Assembly (NCBI RefSeq): GCF_034931125.1
Contig: NZ_JAYGHM010000030.1
Location: forward strand, 29,476 to 93,475
Origin: Rivularia sp034931125
GTDB lineage: Bacteria; Cyanobacteriota; Cyanobacteriia; Cyanobacteriales; Nostocaceae
Reading direction: 5' to 3'
DNA length: 64,000 nucleotides
Shown: positions 9,254-17,619 of the stretch, piece after piece
Layout of the letters: each line of letters begins with the position of its first letter
How positions within the stretch are numbered: the stretch's first letter is position 1
Translations under genes and position numbers: made by a program
The notes under the pieces: generated by a model
Database searches by the model: none
What the model was told of the DNA's origin: nothing
Seen by the model: the letters and a program-made list of their open reading frames with translations, nothing else

Positions 9254-9589
9254 TTAGCCAGCTAAACTCTCTATACTTAAGGGAACCATATCCCCAGTTT
9301 TTGTCAGTCCTAGCAACATGGGTTCTTGAGCTTGAATTAATTGACCTGTAAGTACGCAGCGCTCTTCTTGCTGGGACGTAGCATCTATACTTGCTCGAAT
9401 ATCCGCACGGGAAAACCTCGGCTTCCACTCACCAGATTTTTGCTGGACATAATTCCACAGAATATCTCGAATCAATGCTTGATACCCCTGATTCCCAGAT
9501 AGTTCTTTAAGCTTATCTTTTAACTCACGTTCCAAGCGGATGCTGGTTACTTCCATTTCGGTGGTAGGGGTGCGAGCAATTGTATGCAT
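9254..9589 (-). CDS. small ribbon-helix-helix-like protein
   Basis: The 111-residue protein has an N-terminal strand plus two-helix pattern (EVTSIRLERELKDKLKELS, then GYQALIRDILWNYVQQ) typical of CopG/Arc-like ribbon-helix-helix DNA-binding proteins. The C-terminal half (CVLTGQLIQAQEPMLLGLTK) has no recognised fold but looks like a conserved cyanobacterial tail. An AAGGAGAAAAATC ribosome site precedes the ATG at good spacing. RHH proteins often repress their own operon or act as antitoxins, but no toxin-like neighbour on the same strand is seen. The DNA-binding role is inferred from the pattern only. Confidence 0.7.
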   Translation of the reverse strand: MHTIARTPTTEMEVTSIRLERELKDKLKELSGNQGYQALIRDILWNYVQQKSGEWKPRFSRADIRASIDATSQQEERCVLTGQLIQAQEPMLLGLTKTGDMVPLSIESLAG

Positions 9590-9764
9590 GATTTTTCTCC
9601 TTAAAACTATAGACAGGATAGTAATACAAGTGTAGTATGTTTATAGAAATGTTCAACAGGTGAAATTTTCTGTGATATTTATTGCTACTTACTCTACTTC
9701 CTCATGTATGTCCATCTGCCAAGCCAGTTGGGAATTAGCCACAATAGGAGTGGAGTATTTATTT

Positions 9765-9914
9765 ATGGGCAAACGTTATCAACATCACGGGCAATTTACA
9801 CAAAATAATCAAGATTGTGAATATACAAAAATTATTTCTTTTATCGAATTACTAGAACCAAATAAAACAAGCGGGAAGTATTGGCATATAAATGCTGTAC
9901 CTAATATTAAATAA
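9765..9914 (+). CDS. possible small protein (49 aa) upstream of a strong terminator
   Basis: An ATG at 9765 opens a 49-residue frame (MGKRYQHHGQFTQNNQDCEY ... INAVPNIK). The frame extends upstream to another ATG at 9660, but the extra residues look non-coding. A GGAG lies about 13 bases before the ATG. The main support is the strong rho-independent terminator 20 bases after the stop, which shows that something is transcribed here. No family is recognised; this could also be a non-coding transcript. Confidence 0.3.
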   Translation: MGKRYQHHGQFTQNNQDCEYTKIISFIELLEPNKTSGKYWHINAVPNIK

Positions 9915-9934
9915 AGACTTCAAAGTCAACATTT

Positions 9935-9972
9935 AACCCCCGCTTCCTTGGAAAAAGAAGCGGGGGTTTTTT
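9935..9972 (+). terminator. rho-independent terminator
   Basis: AACCCCCGCTTC (9935-9946) pairs with GAAGCGGGGGTT (9957-9968) to give a 12-bp GC-rich stem with a 10-base loop, followed by T residues. It separates the preceding small frame from the HNH gene. Confidence 0.85.
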
Positions 9973-9990
9973 ATGAGGAGCCAAGCTGTA

Positions 9991-10533
9991 ATGAGCGTGA
10001 TGCAAGTATTAGAAAAATCCGTGGTAGTATTTTCCCAAAATTATCTGCCGCTGTGTCGAGTAAATATTAAGCGAGCGGTCGTGCTTTTAGTAACTGATAA
10101 AGCGGAACCATTAGAGATTACCACGGATAATGGATGGCATATTAGCTCACCCAGCTTGGTGGTTTACGTACCACAGCATATCCGTTTAAAAATTGCTTCT
10201 CGCGAGCGGACGTGGAAAGTAGCACCCGTAAATCGACGTGAGGTTTTACGAAGAGACCATTACAGTTGTCAATACTGCGGTACCAACAAAGATTTAACGC
10301 TTGACCATGTAATTCCCCGCTCTCGTGGTGGTCGTCATACCTGGGACAACGTTGTAGCCGCTTGTTCTAAATGTAACTGCCGAAAAAGCGATCTGCTTGC
10401 AGCAGCGCTTCGCTATCGCACTCCCAAAGAAGCTGGGATGCAACTCCGGACAAAACCAAAAGCACCCGTCCATCCAACTATCTCTTTTGCAGAACAGTTT
10501 TGGAAAGGTGTTGTGCAAGCAAACCTGGAATAA
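9991..10533 (+). CDS. HNH endonuclease family protein
   Basis: A 180-residue protein with the HNH module near the middle: RREVLRRDHYSCQYCG, LTLDHVIPRSRGG, WDNVVAACSKCNCRKSD. The two CxxC pairs hold a structural zinc and the DHV/IPxSRGG ... N ... K residues form the beta-beta-alpha metal active site. HNH proteins of this size are common in cyanobacteria, and most have no assigned biological role. The start at 9991 is chosen because GAGGAG (9975-9980) sits ten bases ahead; an earlier ATG at 9973 lies on top of that site. The gene is followed after 16 bases by a conserved hypothetical gene, so the two are probably co-transcribed. Confidence 0.88.
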   Translation: MSVMQVLEKSVVVFSQNYLPLCRVNIKRAVVLLVTDKAEPLEITTDNGWHISSPSLVVYVPQHIRLKIASRERTWKVAPVNRREVLRRDHYSCQYCGTNKDLTLDHVIPRSRGGRHTWDNVVAACSKCNCRKSDLLAAALRYRTPKEAGMQLRTKPKAPVHPTISFAEQFWKGVVQANLE

Positions 10534-10549
10534 CAGGAGAGCATGAGGA

Positions 10550-10942
10550 ATGCTAAAACTCACTTATACAGAAAACAGTTTTTACCTAGAGCTTTTAACT
10601 GAGTCTATAGAAGAATGGATACAAGCCAGAGTACTATTAATTTTGCGAGTCGGTCAAAGTTTGTGCGTTGAACCCAGCACTGCTTGTTTTTTACTTCCTG
10701 CTAATTTACCAGGATTAGGACAATTACATACTGAAGTAAAACGAGATAATAACAGGGAAATTATTGATGTTTATGCTTGCGATACAGATTATGTAGAAGT
10801 TGCTCTGCGGGGTTATTGGTTATCAGTTAACGCTCAAAACATCAGCGGTGGATTTGTGACAGCGATGAACAATAGCACTGAATTGTTTTTGCACAAACTG
10901 TGGTTGGAAGCTCATACAAGTGCTTCCCTAGCAATAGAGTAA
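10550..10942 (+). CDS. conserved hypothetical protein downstream of HNH gene
   Basis: The 130-residue protein has a regular mixture of predicted strands and no membrane segment or signal. I recognise no catalytic motif. The sequence style (MLKLTYTENSFYLELLT, then CFLLPANLPGL) resembles a conserved cyanobacterial family that I cannot name with confidence. It starts 16 bases after the HNH stop, with AGGAG ahead of the ATG, so it is likely translated from the same message. Function unknown. Confidence 0.65.
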   Translation: MLKLTYTENSFYLELLTESIEEWIQARVLLILRVGQSLCVEPSTACFLLPANLPGLGQLHTEVKRDNNREIIDVYACDTDYVEVALRGYWLSVNAQNISGGFVTAMNNSTELFLHKLWLEAHTSASLAIE

Positions 10943-11134
10943 GCGCTGAAATATTGAGAATAATTAGGCAATTTAGATTGGAAAAATTTACTTTTTATCC
11001 GGTCTTTTTTGCTATGTATTTTATCGATCAACTTAATAATAAGATTTTTTCAGGAAAGCCATTGACAGTTATGTAGTATATTTGTAGTATTAAAATAATG
11101 GAGCGCAATACAAAAAGATATTGCTTGTACAAAT

Positions 11135-11299
11135 ATGTTGTATATTCGCTCATTTATACCATCCCGACCGTCTGCGAAAGGTTGGCAATCTGGGAAAGAA
11201 TCTAATTGCAATTTTCAAAAAACTCAAATTATAAAACCACCGGAATATGTTCGTAGAATTCAAGAAATCTACTATTTAGAGCGTCGGAGTTGTTTGTAA
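11135..11299 (+). CDS. possible 54-residue small protein
   Basis: A frame beginning MLYIRSFIPSRPSAKGW and ending YYLERRSCL is open for 54 codons in the otherwise empty stretch after 10942. It is basic and unlike any family I know. There is no convincing ribosome site. It may be chance coding potential or a remnant. Confidence 0.2.
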   Translation: MLYIRSFIPSRPSAKGWQSGKESNCNFQKTQIIKPPEYVRRIQEIYYLERRSCL

Positions 11300-11347
11300 A
11301 ATTAGAAATCTATTCTGTTACTTGAAAATTAAGTATGAAGTTCGATT

Positions 11348-11509
11348 ATGTATATTAAAACTATTAATATTGTAGAGCATTTAAAGTCTTTAAACTGACT
11401 TGAAGCTGTTGAATCCGTACTTAAAATGGTAAAAAGCGGAATTGCGATCGCAGAAGCTGAAGATATTAAACAAAAATTAGCAGCAGGAGAAGCAAAATCC
11501 CTTAAGTAA
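11348..11509 (+). pseudogene. fragment resembling the ribosomal L7/L12 C-terminal domain, with in-frame TGA
   Basis: Translation from ATG 11348 gives KTINIVEHLKSLN, then an in-frame TGA at codon 17, then LEAVESVLKMVKSGIAIAEA and EDIKQKLAAGEAK to a TAA at 11507. The arrangement follows the L7/L12 C-terminal domain (K..I..V+..TGLGLKEAK..VE..P..+KEG+.K.EAE.IK+KLE.AGA), with the stop falling where GLGLKEA would begin. It looks like a decayed copy of an L7/L12-like domain, or a short protein started inside. It ends six bases before the next gene. The similarity is by eye. Confidence 0.45.
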
Positions 11510-11515
11510 CTAATA

Positions 11516-11950
11516 ATGAGCGATGAAACTGGGAATTACCAAACAGAAGCTGAAATTAAAAGCTTAATTGCTGCGTTTAAAAACTGTACTTTACCGCGTT
11601 GTGAGTGGAACCATACAGCACATTTAATCGTTGTACTATGGTATTTGATTCACTATGACAAAGAAGCCATAAATTGCATTCGTCAAGGTATCCAACGGTA
11701 TAACACAGCCATAGGTATTAAAAATACAAAAGACGGAGGTTATCATGAAACACTGACTCTGTTTTGGATTCGTATGGTGAGTGATTATTTATCGGTTACT
11801 AAGGAGAAGAATTCGATTGGGGAAATGGCAATTGCCGTTTCTCGCACCTACGACGATAAGTATTTACCGTTTCAATACTATAGCCGGGATTTATTAATGT
11901 CTTGGGAAGCGCGTACTAATTGGGTTGAACCCGATTTAAATTTGATTTAA
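11516..11950 (+). CDS. conserved hypothetical protein with His-rich motif
   Basis: The 144-residue soluble protein contains CEWNHTAHLIVVLWYLIHY near residue 35 and GGYHETLTLFWIRMV near residue 80. This pair of motifs (H..HL and YHETLT) recurs in a family of uncharacterised bacterial proteins that I recall but cannot name. The conserved His residues suggest a ligand or metal site, but none is proven. It precedes the RNA ligase gene on the same strand, with a 160-base gap containing three copies of an aattcgt-type repeat. Function unknown. Confidence 0.6.
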   Translation: MSDETGNYQTEAEIKSLIAAFKNCTLPRCEWNHTAHLIVVLWYLIHYDKEAINCIRQGIQRYNTAIGIKNTKDGGYHETLTLFWIRMVSDYLSVTKEKNSIGEMAIAVSRTYDDKYLPFQYYSRDLLMSWEARTNWVEPDLNLI

Positions 11951-12111
11951 AAGGTTATTTATAGCCTCATTATTTTGTAAAAGAGGTGAGTATAATTCGT
12001 AATTCGTAATTCGTAATTAATGCCCCATAAATTAAATTTAGGGGCTTCGGTAGAGTCATTACCACGGATAAATCCGTCTTGCTCAGACCTTAAAATTTTA
12101 CTCGGTGAAAT

Positions 12112-13101
12112 ATGAGCATATTTAAAGTTGAAGTAGTAGAAATCAATAGCGTAAATATTCATCCTAATGCCGATAAATTAGATATTATTTCCATAAACGG
12201 AATGGGATATCAAGTAATTTCAGCAAAGGGAAACTTTAAAGCCGGAGATTTAGCATTTTATTTTCCTATTGATAGCGTGATTCCCGATCGATATGTAGAG
12301 GAATTCGGCATCGGTTCTTACTATTCAAAAAAACTTCGTGCGGCAAAACTGCGGGGAATTTTCTCAGAAGGGTTGCTAATTCCTGTAAACAAGAATTTTA
12401 CAGTCAATGTCGGAGATGATTATACCGAATATTTTAGCGTTACTAAATATGAATATCCAATCCCCAAAACAATGAACGGGGATATGGAAAGTCATGTCGG
12501 ACATTATAAATTTCCGGCTCCACAACACCTCAAACGCTATCCAGATATTTTAACTGAAGGAGAGCAAATAGTAGTTACTGAAAAGATACACGGAACTAAC
12601 TTTACTGTTTTGGTAGATGCTGATTCTATTCGTATTGGTAGTCACAATTATTTCTGGAAAGATAACGAAACAAATAAAAACTTAGTTTATATTCGTGCTT
12701 ACCACGAAAACGAAGCTTTGCAAAAATTGCCCCCAGATACTCAAGTTTTTGGAGAAATATATGGCGTACAAGATATTAAATACGGATTGAAAGACGGTAA
12801 AATTGGTATTACTTTATTTGCTGTACGTCGTAACGGCATATTCCTTGATTACGAAGGTTTTGTTGCTTTCTGCGAAGAGTTTAATTTACCAACGGCACCA
12901 CTACTTTACACTGGTGCTTACAGTCAGGAAATAGTCTCTAAATTCAATAATAAAGATAGCGCACTTTCCCCAGATTGCATGATGGAAGGTGTCGTAATTC
13001 AACCCGCTTGCGAGCGAACTCATCCACTTTTCGGTAGGGTAGCTTTGAAATTAATTAGCGATCAATATCTACTTCGTAAAGGTGGAAGCGAATTACATTA
13101 A
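12112..13101 (+). CDS. RNA ligase (ATP), Rnl5/DraRnl-like with N-terminal OB domain
   Basis: A 329-residue nucleotidyltransferase. An N-terminal OB-like domain (about 1-110, MSIFKVEVVEINSVNIHPNA) precedes the adenylyltransferase core: motif I EKIHGTNF with nucleophile Lys158, motif III FGEIYG (213-218), motif IV EGVVI (292-296) and motif V LKLIS with Lys313. Such ligases adenylate themselves with ATP, transfer AMP to a 5'-phosphate and seal 3'-OH nicks in RNA or in RNA/DNA hybrids. The N-terminal OB plus core order is that of the Deinococcus-type Rnl5 clade. Downstream, on the same strand but with gaps, lie an AAA ATPase, a Nudix hydrolase and a GNAT gene, which may or may not be linked functionally. 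Confidence 0.88.
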   Translation: MSIFKVEVVEINSVNIHPNADKLDIISINGMGYQVISAKGNFKAGDLAFYFPIDSVIPDRYVEEFGIGSYYSKKLRAAKLRGIFSEGLLIPVNKNFTVNVGDDYTEYFSVTKYEYPIPKTMNGDMESHVGHYKFPAPQHLKRYPDILTEGEQIVVTEKIHGTNFTVLVDADSIRIGSHNYFWKDNETNKNLVYIRAYHENEALQKLPPDTQVFGEIYGVQDIKYGLKDGKIGITLFAVRRNGIFLDYEGFVAFCEEFNLPTAPLLYTGAYSQEIVSKFNNKDSALSPDCMMEGVVIQPACERTHPLFGRVALKLISDQYLLRKGGSELH

Positions 13102-13129
13102 GTAGATAGGCGTAATTAAATATAAGATA

Positions 13130-13231
13130 AGACCTCACCACGCCACTTGCTACAACGCGGGAAACCCGCGCAACGCAGTGGCTTCTCAATCCCTTATTAA
13201 GGAGAGGGAAGCCAGACTAAGGATGAGGTTT
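13130..13231. repeat. dispersed palindromic repeat (gacctcacc ... ggatgaggt type)
   Basis: Begins gacctcaccacgcc, contains cgcgggaaacccgcg and a tail aaggagagggaagcc ... ggatgaggtt, so the ends are complementary. Related copies lie at 32242-32302 and 54299-54336, with a weaker one at 25845-25885. It is probably a non-autonomous, hairpin-forming intergenic element. Confidence 0.6.
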
Positions 13232-13405
13232 TATATTTAATTTGACCCACTTACTTAACAATTATCAATTAGTTGATCTTCTTGTTTGTTTTCATCTCTT
13301 TCTTCCTCTCCGCGAAACTTTGCGTTCCTTTGCGTTAAAAAAATGAATAATAAACTAATACTTTTCAATTATCTAGAACATCTATCCTTAGTTCTAACAA
13401 ATTGC

Positions 13406-13435
13406 TTGACAAAACCAAAAAATACATACTACAAT
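13406..13435 (+). promoter_or_regulatory. near-consensus sigma70 promoter with unassigned transcript
   Basis: TTGACA (13406-13411), 18-base spacer, TACAAT (13430-13435). What it drives is unclear: the nearest certain start is the AAA ATPase at 13867. The overlapping frame 13286-13630 spans the promoter and is not a convincing gene. Confidence 0.45.
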
Positions 13436-13866
13436 GTAACACGACAGCGACTGAGTTACGTACAGCACTTTAACCACCCTGATGCCAAATTTGGGAAAAC
13501 CGCGTTCAAACGGTCTAGGAATATTGCTACTCTAACTACCCGTCCTACTTCCAATTTAATAAATTCATTTAATTTAGTAGGAACTCAGTTGGGTATAAAA
13601 TTTTATGCTCCCGGAGTTTCTTTTAAGTAATAGATATTTTAAATAAAAAATTGCCCTAAGTGGTTTATAGCAAATACTTATAATATCCAGTATCTTAAAT
13701 ATTATTAACAATACTTTGGAAAGAGTAATTTATAAATTATAATCGCCTATCCTTTAATTAAAATCCAAAATATAATGACGCGGGAGCGTCTTCCCGTCTT
13801 TATAATCCAAAATCTAAAATAGTATAAGCTTCCTGAATACTGAATAACGGCTCTAAACCTGAAAAT

Positions 13867-15069
13867 ATGGGATTTGATTATTTTGGACAACAAGAAAATT
13901 CTCGCTCCAATAGCAACCGTCAAAGCTTGCTTGCTTGCGGTTGGAGACCTTTTTACCGGGAATTGAACTGGGAATTTCTGTGGCAACTATTATCTCGTGA
14001 TTCGCAAGAATTAACTCAAAAAACTTTAAATTTAACTAGCAGTCTTGCTCAGACAATAGGACGAAATCATTATGCTTGGTGGGCTAATTTCATAAATCTG
14101 GCTTCTGAAGATACTCGCTATGAATTTGAGAAATACTGGAACTACATCACTCCCGATCCACTAACACCAGACCATCGTTACAAAGATGTTTTGAGTACAG
14201 AAACCCCGATAGTTCAATTTGTAAGCCGTAGCAGCATTCCCATTGATTATCTGTTAAATAGACTCCAAGAAATCACAGTATTTCGAGTTCTCACATTATT
14301 AGAAACTCCTGACTTAATTACTCAATATTATTTAGAAAGGGATTTTTATTTACCTATTGAAAAATTTAATAGTTGGGAACGTTTGGAAGTTATTAATACG
14401 GTTTATGCTTACTGGTCTAAATACGATGTTTGGCTGCAAATTGACCCTTACGAAAGAGGAAGAAGACAATATACTTTAATGGCACAAAGTTTAACACCAT
14501 TAATTAACAAATCGACTTACGATTTAGCCGTAATGTTAAGCGGATATCAAAGTCGTGTAGGGAAAATTAATACTCAGTTTTCGATTAATAGCTTTCCTCA
14601 AGATATTCAGGATTTTACAGATAACGTACAGCAAGCGATTTTAAATCAAAGTCAACTAGCAGTATTGGTACATGGTGAACCCGGTACGGGGAAAACCGTA
14701 TGGACACAAGCAGTTGCGAAAGAAATTCTTGTACCTTTGGGATATGTGATTTTCATTTTGGATCATGATGCTATTTCTAACTTTGTTCCGCCAATTTATT
14801 TGGAACGAATTTGTATCATAATTAATGAAGCTGATAATCTGGCGCAAAATCGCGCTAGTGAAGTGGCTCAATACAGTAACAAGACAGAACATATCTTGAG
14901 CTTGTTGGATGGAACCTTGTATCAAAGTGTGATTGATGACTCAGGACTGCAAATCCAGCAGAAATTAGTGATGTTAATGACTTGTAATACTACAGAAAGA
15001 TTAGACCCCGCAATGTTGCGTAAAGGTAGAGTTGATTTGATGTATGAATTTAATCATAAGTATGTTTAG
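13867..15069 (+). CDS. AAA-type ATPase with unusual Walker B (NE)
   Basis: The 400-residue protein has a unique N-terminal region (1-245, rich in aromatic residues and helices) and a C-terminal AAA module: Walker A GEPGTGKT (270-277), Walker B IIINEAD (317-323), sensor 1 TCNTT (Asn374) and the arginine-finger region LDPAMLRKGRVD. The general shape recalls BCS1/MoxR-like single-module ATPases. The Walker B Asp that orders Mg2+ is Asn320, although the catalytic Glu321 is kept; this may slow hydrolysis or favour a nucleotide-locked state. It lies between the RNA ligase and a Nudix hydrolase on the same strand. Substrate unknown. Confidence 0.8.
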   Translation: MGFDYFGQQENSRSNSNRQSLLACGWRPFYRELNWEFLWQLLSRDSQELTQKTLNLTSSLAQTIGRNHYAWWANFINLASEDTRYEFEKYWNYITPDPLTPDHRYKDVLSTETPIVQFVSRSSIPIDYLLNRLQEITVFRVLTLLETPDLITQYYLERDFYLPIEKFNSWERLEVINTVYAYWSKYDVWLQIDPYERGRRQYTLMAQSLTPLINKSTYDLAVMLSGYQSRVGKINTQFSINSFPQDIQDFTDNVQQAILNQSQLAVLVHGEPGTGKTVWTQAVAKEILVPLGYVIFILDHDAISNFVPPIYLERICIIINEADNLAQNRASEVAQYSNKTEHILSLLDGTLYQSVIDDSGLQIQQKLVMLMTCNTTERLDPAMLRKGRVDLMYEFNHKYV

Positions 15070-15188
15070 TTTGAGTAATATCTTTGCCATTACTTGTATA
15101 AACAACCTTTTGTGTGAATTAAGAAAGCCTGCTATCCTATGAGGGTTTCGAGGTTGGTCAATTCCCATTAAATGTAAATTATAAAATA

Positions 15189-15587
15189 ATGGTAAGAACT
15201 ACTTGTGGCGTTATCGTAATGAGAGAGAAAGCTATAATAAGTTTTCTTATATTGCTCAATTCAGATTCTAGAAATACATATGATATACCAAAAGGTCGTA
15301 TGGATTCAGGAGAAGATGAAAAAACTTGTGCATTAAGAGAATTATTTGAAGAAACAGGGATTAGACCTGAAGATATAGATTTAGATATGGGATTTCGACA
15401 TTACGTTTACGATAAAAATAAACAAAAAAAACTCGTGATATTTTTAGGATGGCTGAGGCAAAAAGTTGCAATAAAACTTAGTAAAGAACATACCGATTAT
15501 AAATGGATAGATTGGAATCCACCACATTCTATTCAGCAACAAACCATCGATCCTTTATTATCATATTTAGAAGACTATTTTCTTTAA
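15189..15587 (+). CDS. Nudix hydrolase
   Basis: The 132-residue enzyme carries a full Nudix box: G-RMDSG-E followed seven residues later by RELFEETGI, matching GX5EX7REUXEEXGU. The PKGRMD lead-in resembles enzymes acting on diadenosine or inositol polyphosphates and related nucleoside diphosphate derivatives, but substrate cannot be assigned by sequence alone. No membrane segment. It follows the AAA ATPase by 120 bases on the same strand. A role in removing capped or adenylated intermediates near an RNA ligase is conceivable but only inferred. Confidence 0.88.
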   Translation: MVRTTCGVIVMREKAIISFLILLNSDSRNTYDIPKGRMDSGEDEKTCALRELFEETGIRPEDIDLDMGFRHYVYDKNKQKKLVIFLGWLRQKVAIKLSKEHTDYKWIDWNPPHSIQQQTIDPLLSYLEDYFL

Positions 15588-15717
15588 TTAGATAAATTAG
15601 ATTATTAATACCACTAGGGGATGCAATTCCTTACTGTTTCAGCATTAATTAAATTTAATATTATTAGTATTACTTTCAATTTAGATTAATGTTTATTTAA
15701 GATCCAAGATATCAATT

Positions 15718-16554
15718 ATGAAGCTACATAGATTTGAAGATGCAAATCTGTTTTATACAACGGTAAAAGATTATTTATTAACAGATGAAGTATTACATAA
15801 TTTGCAGTTGGGAATTAGCAGTACTTTAATTAATAATCCAGATAGATATAAGAATAAACCTTATTTAGCAGCAGTAGAAAGGGATGGAAATATTATTGCA
15901 GTGGCAATGATGACAGTTGTTCATAACTTGTTACTATCAAAAATTCAAGATTTAACAGCAGTAGATATTATTGTTCAATATTTGCAGCGAGAGAATGATT
16001 CATTAACGAATATAAATGCTCCTGTTGTTGAAGCACAAGCTTTCGCAGAAAAATGGTGTTTATCAACGGGTAAATCTTATCAATTAAAAGAAGCATTACG
16101 TATTTTCAAATTGGAAAAAGTAGAGTTGTTTTTACAAGCCAAAGGTAATTTCAGATTAGCTACAGAAAGTGATAAAGAAATTCTCAAAACTTGGCATGAT
16201 GCTTTTTGTTTAGAAGCATTAGGTGTTATTGAATCGGATAGCGAAAGCTGGGTCAAAAGAAGTTTAGAGAAAGGTACTACTTATTTATGGCAAGATGAAA
16301 TTCCAGTTTCCATTGCTTGCAGTACTCGTTCCACTCCTAATGGAATTGGAATAAGTATGGTTTACACTCCACCCGAACACCGCAAACGAGGTTATGCAGG
16401 TGCTTGTGTTACAGCTTTAAGTCAAACTTTACTCAATAAAGGTTATAAATTCTGCTTTCTGTTTACCGATTTATCTAATCCGACTTCTAATAAAATATAT
16501 CAACAAATTGGTTATAAACCTGTAGCTGACTGGAATAATTATTCTTTTTGTTGA
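15718..16554 (+). CDS. GNAT family N-acetyltransferase
   Basis: The 278-residue protein ends with a GNAT domain: ISMVYTPPEHRKRGYAGACV supplies the acetyl-CoA pyrophosphate-binding R/K-R-G-Y-A loop, and NPTSNKIYQQIGYKPVAD is the C-terminal N..Y..GY motif. The N-terminal 140 residues (MKLHRFEDANLFYTTVKDYL) resemble the extra domain of larger, two-lobed GNATs of unknown substrate. It stands 130 bases after the Nudix gene in the same direction. No obvious ribosome site. Acyl-CoA transfer is likely; acceptor unknown. Confidence 0.85.
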   Translation: MKLHRFEDANLFYTTVKDYLLTDEVLHNLQLGISSTLINNPDRYKNKPYLAAVERDGNIIAVAMMTVVHNLLLSKIQDLTAVDIIVQYLQRENDSLTNINAPVVEAQAFAEKWCLSTGKSYQLKEALRIFKLEKVELFLQAKGNFRLATESDKEILKTWHDAFCLEALGVIESDSESWVKRSLEKGTTYLWQDEIPVSIACSTRSTPNGIGISMVYTPPEHRKRGYAGACVTALSQTLLNKGYKFCFLFTDLSNPTSNKIYQQIGYKPVADWNNYSFC

Positions 16555-16737
16555 AGATTTTGATCTAGTGAATATTCATGATAATTACAGCACTTTGCAG
16601 CTAAATGAGGTACAAAAATGTATCATGAAACTCTTGTGGGATGGAAAGCAGCGCGTTGCGGAGGAACATGACCGTTGTAGCGACTGCGGGGCTTCTTAGA
16701 CCGTCCGAATGTACTACATTAAAACGAAATCTGCTGT

Positions 16738-17025
16738 ATGAATTTAAAAAGAGCGATTTTATTCTTACTATTAGTAGTTCCTGGTAGTGCTGCTGTAATT
16801 GCATCTACTTGGTGGGGTATTAATGATTTTTCAGCTTTAGAAAAAGCAAATCGAAATTTCGATAAGTTGGTGAGTGAAGGAGCAGATCAAAAAGAATTGT
16901 TTATTGCATCTCACAAAGAAAATACCCATCGCATTAATGTTGGTTTTGATGGAACTTGGGTAGCACTTGGAGGAATTTTGATTAGTATGGGAATATTAGG
17001 AATAGCTCAAACACAGAATAAATAA
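16738..17025 (+). CDS. small two-TM membrane protein, hypothetical
   Basis: The 95-residue protein has an N-terminal hydrophobic segment (AILFLLLVVPGSAAVIAST), a polar middle with charged residues, and a second hydrophobic segment (GTWVALGGILISMGILGIA) near the end. This implies a membrane hairpin with a soluble loop of about 45 residues. No family is recognised. Its stop lies three bases from the stop of the convergent beta-propeller lipoprotein gene. Confidence 0.6.
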   Translation: MNLKRAILFLLLVVPGSAAVIASTWWGINDFSALEKANRNFDKLVSEGADQKELFIASHKENTHRINVGFDGTWVALGGILISMGILGIAQTQNK

Positions 17026-17028
17026 ATA

Positions 17029-17550
17029 TTATTGTGGTTCTTGACGTATATTCAAACGTCTTCCCAATTGGTCATAAACTAAAATATCCCATTGTCCGTT
17101 TAAAGTATACTCAAAAGCAATCCTGTTACCATCAGCACTAATTGTCGGATTGCGGACTTCTGCTTGTAAATTACTTGTTAAATTACGCGACTGACGAATT
17201 TCCTTGTCATACAAAAAGATATTACTTCTTCCCTCTTGAGAAACAGCAAAAACAATATATCTACCGTCTTGAGAAACCGATGGATGATTTGCGATCGCAT
17301 CAAAGGAATTCAACCCAGGTAAGTTAATTAAACTGCGAGTCACGCGATCAAACATATAAACATCTTGGCTTCCCTGACGATCGCTCGTGTAAACAATGTA
17401 TCTACCGGAAATATGAGGATTTAACTCCGAAGCACCAGAATTCAGACTTCTACCACCATTATCAAACGGGTAACTCAATATACGTGGAGAACTACAACTA
17501 CTTAATAATCCAAAACTGATAGATAAACAAAATAAAATAAAGCGGTTCAT
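17029..17550 (-). CDS. TolB/WD40-like beta-propeller lipoprotein (second of tandem pair)
   Basis: From ATG 17550 the product has 173 residues with a signal peptide and lipobox (ISFGLLSSCSS). Three PD40-type repeats follow, each of the form NPHISGRYIVYTSDRQG-x-QDVYMFD, then HPSVSQDGRYIVF and NPTISADGNRIAF. That is too few blades for a closed propeller by itself, so it may dimerise or pair with a partner. The upstream in-frame TTG at 17574 would place eight extra residues before a normal signal peptide, so I prefer the ATG. It is a clear paralogue of the gene upstream at 17620-18189. Likely anchored at the periplasmic face; partner unknown. Confidence 0.82.
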   Translation of the reverse strand: MNRFILFCLSISFGLLSSCSSPRILSYPFDNGGRSLNSGASELNPHISGRYIVYTSDRQGSQDVYMFDRVTRSLINLPGLNSFDAIANHPSVSQDGRYIVFAVSQEGRSNIFLYDKEIRQSRNLTSNLQAEVRNPTISADGNRIAFEYTLNGQWDILVYDQLGRRLNIRQEPQ

Positions 17551-17619
17551 CAACCATCGATGATCAATTATCAATAAATTTACAGTTCCTAACTTTTTCC
17601 CTCTGTGTCCCCATCTTCC

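Noticed and set aside
13286..13630. 114-residue plus-strand frame after the RNA ligase
   Set aside because: It runs through a common non-coding phrase (ctctccgcgaaactttgcg) and across a strong promoter, with no internal start for the more protein-like second half; kept only as a finding about the promoter.
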